Below, piece after piece: positions 61,181 through 64,000 of a stretch of 64,000 bases of DNA; positions within the stretch are counted from its first letter, which is position 1, and each line of letters starts with the position of its first letter. The DNA is from Haloterrigena turkmenica DSM 5511. Lineage in GTDB: Archaea; Halobacteriota; Halobacteria; Halobacteriales; Natrialbaceae. Below the pieces are notes generated by a model, which searched no databases, had not been told where the DNA came from, and saw only the letters and a program-made list of their open reading frames with translations. The position numbers and the translations under genes were made by a program. The stretch covers positions 116,782-180,781 of the forward strand of contig NC_013746.1 in the NCBI RefSeq assembly GCF_000025325.1, given 5' to 3'.

Positions 61181-61625
61181 ATGAGCGGAAACAGCGAGAG
61201 CGTCGCCGACTCCGGTGGGCCAGTAACGGAGCCAGATAACGCTCCCGTTCTCGGCTACACGCGGCTCTCCCAAGAGTCTGACCGTTCGATCACCGGCTAA
61301 AAAGAGGACATTCGGGAGTACTGTGCCGACCGCGACCTCGAGTTCGTCGGGATTCTCGACGAGGAAACGGGCTCGAGTGGGTTCGACAGAAGCCGAGAGA
61401 AGTACGACGCCCTCCGACGTCACGTTCGCGAGAGTGCCGTCTCGGCTGTCGTCGTTCGGGATCTGTCGCGACTCTCGAGAGATCAGAACGACCGGATCAG
61501 ACTACTGCTCGCGTTAGACGAGAGCGACGTTGAGCTACATTCGGTTGAACGCGGGCTCGTCGATACCTCCAACCTCGCGATCGAGGCTGCTATGGCAGCG
61601 AGCGACGACGTTGGAAAACTCAGAG
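61181..61625 (+). pseudogene. serine recombinase (resolvase) with nonsense codon 40
   Basis: ATG at 61181. Reads VLGYTRLSQESDRSITG, TAA at 61298-61300, then KEDIREYCADRDLEFVGILD, SSGFDRSREKYDALRRHVRE, VVVRDLSRLSRDQNDRIRLL. The catalytic Ser in YTRLSQ and the RDLSRLSRD motif are present. The normal codon at the stop is CAA or CAG (Gln); CAA to TAA explains it. The C-terminal DNA-binding part is cut off near 61625. Confidence 0.8.
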
Positions 61626-61774
61626 GACGTCGGCGATCGCGACCTTTGCTTGTTCCATGCCCCGATAGTCGCCACCGCCGTGCCAGCAGAGCAGTGGGAG
61701 ATTCGCCGCCTTGACCATCTTGTTCGTGACAATCACACGCCGACAAAAGATGCTGGGTTTCGGTTGCTGAGTGC
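61626..61774 (+). pseudogene. 3' fragment of an unknown gene
   Basis: Plus frame reads CLFHAPIVATAVPAEQWEIR, RLDHLVRDNHTPTKDAGFRL to a stop at about 61778, with no start. Joined to the resolvase relic out of frame. Family not recognised. Confidence 0.35.
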
Positions 61775-62590
61775 TTAGCTACGCCGACGGACTAACAGCA
61801 ACGTTCCTGCAAGCACGGCAGAGAGCGCACCGCCGATGCCGAAGCCAGGAACTGATTCATCCTCCTCGGTTTCGCTGTCGTTGTCAGCGGCCTCGGTGTC
61901 GTCGTCAGCAGTAGCAGTGTCGTTCTCCGAAGCAGTCGTGTCGTTGTCAACGGCTTCGGTGTCGTTGTCAACAGCAGTCTCGTCGGTAGCAGTGTCGTTC
62001 TCCGAAGCAGTAGTATCGTTGTCCGCGGTATCGGTGTCGTTAGCAGCAGTCTCGTTGGTAGCACCGTTGTCAACGGTTTCGGTGTCGTTAGCAGCAGTCT
62101 CGTTGATAGCACCGTTGTCAACGGTTTCGGTGTCGTTAGTAGCAGTCTCGTTGGTAGCACCGTCGTCCGCGGTATCGGTAACAGTGAGTGTCCCTGAACG
62201 TTCCTCGTCACCGGCAGTGACTGTCCACTCGTAGTCACCTTCGGGAAGGGCGATCCCTTCAGCAGTGAAGGTGACAGACCCCGTGTCGTCGGTGCTGGCA
62301 GTCACTTCCTTCTGGACATCCTCTCCACTGATCTCGAAGACGACGTCAGTCTCGGCTGGCTCGCCATCGGCGGTAGTCACGGTGACGTCGAACGTGCTCG
62401 CTTCAGTCGTCGCAACCAAATCCGGTGCATCGACCGTCACCTCGAGGTCAGTATCAGCACCGTCGTCGGCGTCTGCAGCGGCCGCGGTTGCTGCGCCCGC
62501 AGCGACTGTCGACAGAGCGACCATCGACACGATCATTACTGCGGCGAGTACGGTCCATCGCGTTTCTCGAGTTGTTGTTTCGAATGTCAT
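61775..62590 (-). CDS. PGF-CTERM surface glycoprotein
   Basis: 271 residues. Signal peptide (VLAAVMIVSMVALSTVAAGA), an Ig-like domain at about 48-140 (FDVTVTTADGEPAETDVVFE), an NDTE/NETA/DNDT repeat stalk rich in N-glycosylation sequons, and the C-terminal PGF-CTERM signal VPGFGIGGALSAVLAGTLLL with RRRS end. PGF-CTERM proteins are processed by archaeosortase ArtA and lipid-anchored. The stalk is encoded by repetitive DNA (61880-62180). Confidence 0.9.
   Translation of the reverse strand: MTFETTTRETRWTVLAAVMIVSMVALSTVAAGAATAAAADADDGADTDLEVTVDAPDLVATTEASTFDVTVTTADGEPAETDVVFEISGEDVQKEVTASTDDTGSVTFTAEGIALPEGDYEWTVTAGDEERSGTLTVTDTADDGATNETATNDTETVDNGAINETAANDTETVDNGATNETAANDTDTADNDTTASENDTATDETAVDNDTEAVDNDTTASENDTATADDDTEAADNDSETEEDESVPGFGIGGALSAVLAGTLLLVRRRS
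61880..62180 (-). repeat. internal repeat tract of the PGF-CTERM gene
   Basis: Units around GTAGCACCGTTGTCAACGGT and GTCTCGTTGATAGCACC recur with small changes. Suitable for slippage, so stalk length may vary between isolates. Confidence 0.6.
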
Positions 62591-63116
62591 GTGTTTTGGG
62601 TGGTGTCTGAGCGGGTTTTCATCGAATCACCGGCGCCGTCTACAGTGCCACGCCGCCAGCCTCCGGAGCGCAGTACCGGCGGTTTCGCGGCGTGCATTCG
62701 GCGGAGATCGCGGCGGTCACAGTCGTTGCTGCACGCGAATTCGGTAGCGGCAACCAGTCCTGTTCCGTGGCTCCTTCGTCTCGAGTCGACGCCGTTTCTG
62801 GTTCGCTACTGCGGTCGGATTCGAATCTGCGAGGGTGATTGTCCCTCCGTGTTCTGGGTCCGTCGGCTATCGCTTCTCTTGGGCTCACACGGTTATATTT
62901 ACAATCGTGTTAGCGATGATTGCAGGACAGTTTCACGGTATACATTTAAGCCAGTGACATTTCGAGCAGCGAAACGGCGATTCGAGACTGCGTATCGCCT
63001 GACCTGTCGGGTGTACGCTCGATACCGGGAGGGAACGATCTTTTCCACCGGCCGAACGGGGTGTAACATGCTATCAGAACTATAATAATGGTCTGTTTCT
63101 CCGAGATAACGATCAC
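62591..63116. other. intergenic between divergent genes
   Basis: No protein-like frame. Promoters for the PGF-CTERM gene (near 62600-62650) and the M14 hydrolase gene (near 63070-63100, GAACTATAATAATGG) are expected here. Confidence 0.45.
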
Positions 63117-63998
63117 ATGGGGTCATTGCAGACATCACGACGAACGTTGTTGACAGCCGCAGCTAGTTGTGCACTCGCCGGCGTCGCTAGTGCTAATTCG
63201 AGCGCCGAATCCAGCAGCGACCTCTCGAGAGACTCACGGCAAATTCTCGAAGGTACCGACCACGAAACGACGGTGTACCAGACGGTTGCAAACGCCGACG
63301 GACCGACCGTACTGGTCGTTGGCGGAATACACGGCAACGAGGTTGCGGGATACGAGGCAGCGAGCGCCATTGCGGAGTGGGAAATCGATGCCGGCACGCT
63401 CGTCACGATCCCCCACGCGAACGCCGAGGCCGTCGAGCAGCGGACGCGCACGGACGACGACGGCGTCGATCTCAACCGTCAGTTCCCCGAAGGCGAGGAG
63501 CCAACGACGGACCTCGCCCGAGCGCTCTGGACCGTCGTCGACCGCTACGATCCCGACGTGGTTATCGACCTCCACGAGTCGATCGGCATCTACGCCGGCG
63601 GTCCCGTCGACGGCGTCGGGCAGGCGATCTTCCACTCGGACAGTACCGAGACCGCCACCGATGCCGAACAGGCTGCTGACACCGTGAACCGAAACCACGT
63701 CGATGAACCGGGGCTTGAGTTCACGACTGATACCTTTTCCAAACCGGAAAATGATCCGAGCGGGTTGCTCGTCCATAAGGCCGCTCGAGACCTGAACGCG
63801 CAGTCGTTTCTCATCGAAACCCTCTCGCGCGGCCCCGACCTCGAGACGCGCATTCATTGGCACACACGGTTAGTCACAACTCTGATTGAAGAGGAACTGT
63901 TCGAACCTGAGACGGCGACCGATGACTCGACTGGTGATACATCGGCCGATTCCGATGACGAGCGAGTCATCGAAGAGTGCCCCGAAGACACTTCCTGA
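63117..63998 (+). CDS. Tat-exported M14-family/AstE-like zinc hydrolase
   Basis: 293 residues. Twin-arginine start MGSLQTSRRTLLTAAASCAL. Zinc site: GGIHGNE (HxxE) at about 66-72 and VVIDLHESIGIY with the distal His; DLNRQFPEG is the substrate-arginine loop of succinylglutamate desuccinylase/aspartoacylase-like enzymes. C-terminal acidic Ser/Thr tail. Removes an acyl or peptide group from an unknown substrate outside the cell. Confidence 0.88.
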   Translation: MGSLQTSRRTLLTAAASCALAGVASANSSAESSSDLSRDSRQILEGTDHETTVYQTVANADGPTVLVVGGIHGNEVAGYEAASAIAEWEIDAGTLVTIPHANAEAVEQRTRTDDDGVDLNRQFPEGEEPTTDLARALWTVVDRYDPDVVIDLHESIGIYAGGPVDGVGQAIFHSDSTETATDAEQAADTVNRNHVDEPGLEFTTDTFSKPENDPSGLLVHKAARDLNAQSFLIETLSRGPDLETRIHWHTRLVTTLIEEELFEPETATDDSTGDTSADSDDERVIEECPEDTS

Positions 63999-64000
63999 GA

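Overview
The window looks like an accessory replicon (plasmid, megaplasmid or integrated conjugative element) of a halophilic archaeon (class Halobacteria). The DNA is GC-rich, the proteins are very acidic, and the families are haloarchaeal: orphan HalOD1 domains, a Bat-type HTH regulator, a PGF-CTERM surface protein, an RPA-like OB-fold protein, CPxCG zinc microproteins, and IS6, IS630, ISH3 and TnpB elements. No rRNA, tRNA or CRISPR array was seen. Family names are from recognition of motifs; no database search was run.

Layout. 1-11.4 kb: minus-strand blocks of small zinc-ribbon, HalOD1, SWIM-finger and MazEF-type genes. Several blocks start with the same leader, a short CCCCT/AGGGG hairpin directly in front of the Shine-Dalgarno and start codon. 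7.3-8.7 kb: a methyltransferase and a DUF1428 protein inserted between pieces of a duplicated backbone. 11.5-19.4 kb: a truncated IS6 transposase; a four-gene unit (Bat-type regulator, alkylsulfatase-like metallo-hydrolase, GMC oxidoreductase, MFS transporter); an IS630 relic; and an intact IS6 element with 8-bp target duplications inside an HTH gene. 19.4-40 kb: a mosaic of live genes (RPA-like protein, PAS histidine kinase, CysE, lipoprotein, glutamate-cysteine ligase-like protein, CDF metal exporter) and broken ones (PadR, TFB, sulfatase, TnpB, ISH3, kinase and HTH fragments).

40.4-57.9 kb is the core. One colinear minus-strand cluster encodes a conjugation-type secretion apparatus (HNH-membrane protein, VirB2-like subunit, large surface protein, VirB6-like membrane protein, membrane AAA+ ATPase, PrgI/VirB3-like protein, VirB4-type N-domain protein, VirB4 ATPase, very large VirD4-like ATPase). 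It runs directly into a two-gene archaeo-eukaryotic primase (PriS-like and PriL-like). Downstream lies an origin-like zone with four GCGCAAC repeats, an AT-rich hairpin and a long pyrimidine-biased tract. I infer a self-transmissible replicon in which transfer and replication genes form one block. I found no recognisable relaxase.

58-64 kb: a BNR-repeat protein, a DUF7344-like regulator, decayed P450 and resolvase genes, a PGF-CTERM glycoprotein and a Tat-exported M14-family hydrolase. Repeated C-to-T type nonsense changes and truncations show the accessory DNA is decaying, while the transfer and primase cluster is intact.
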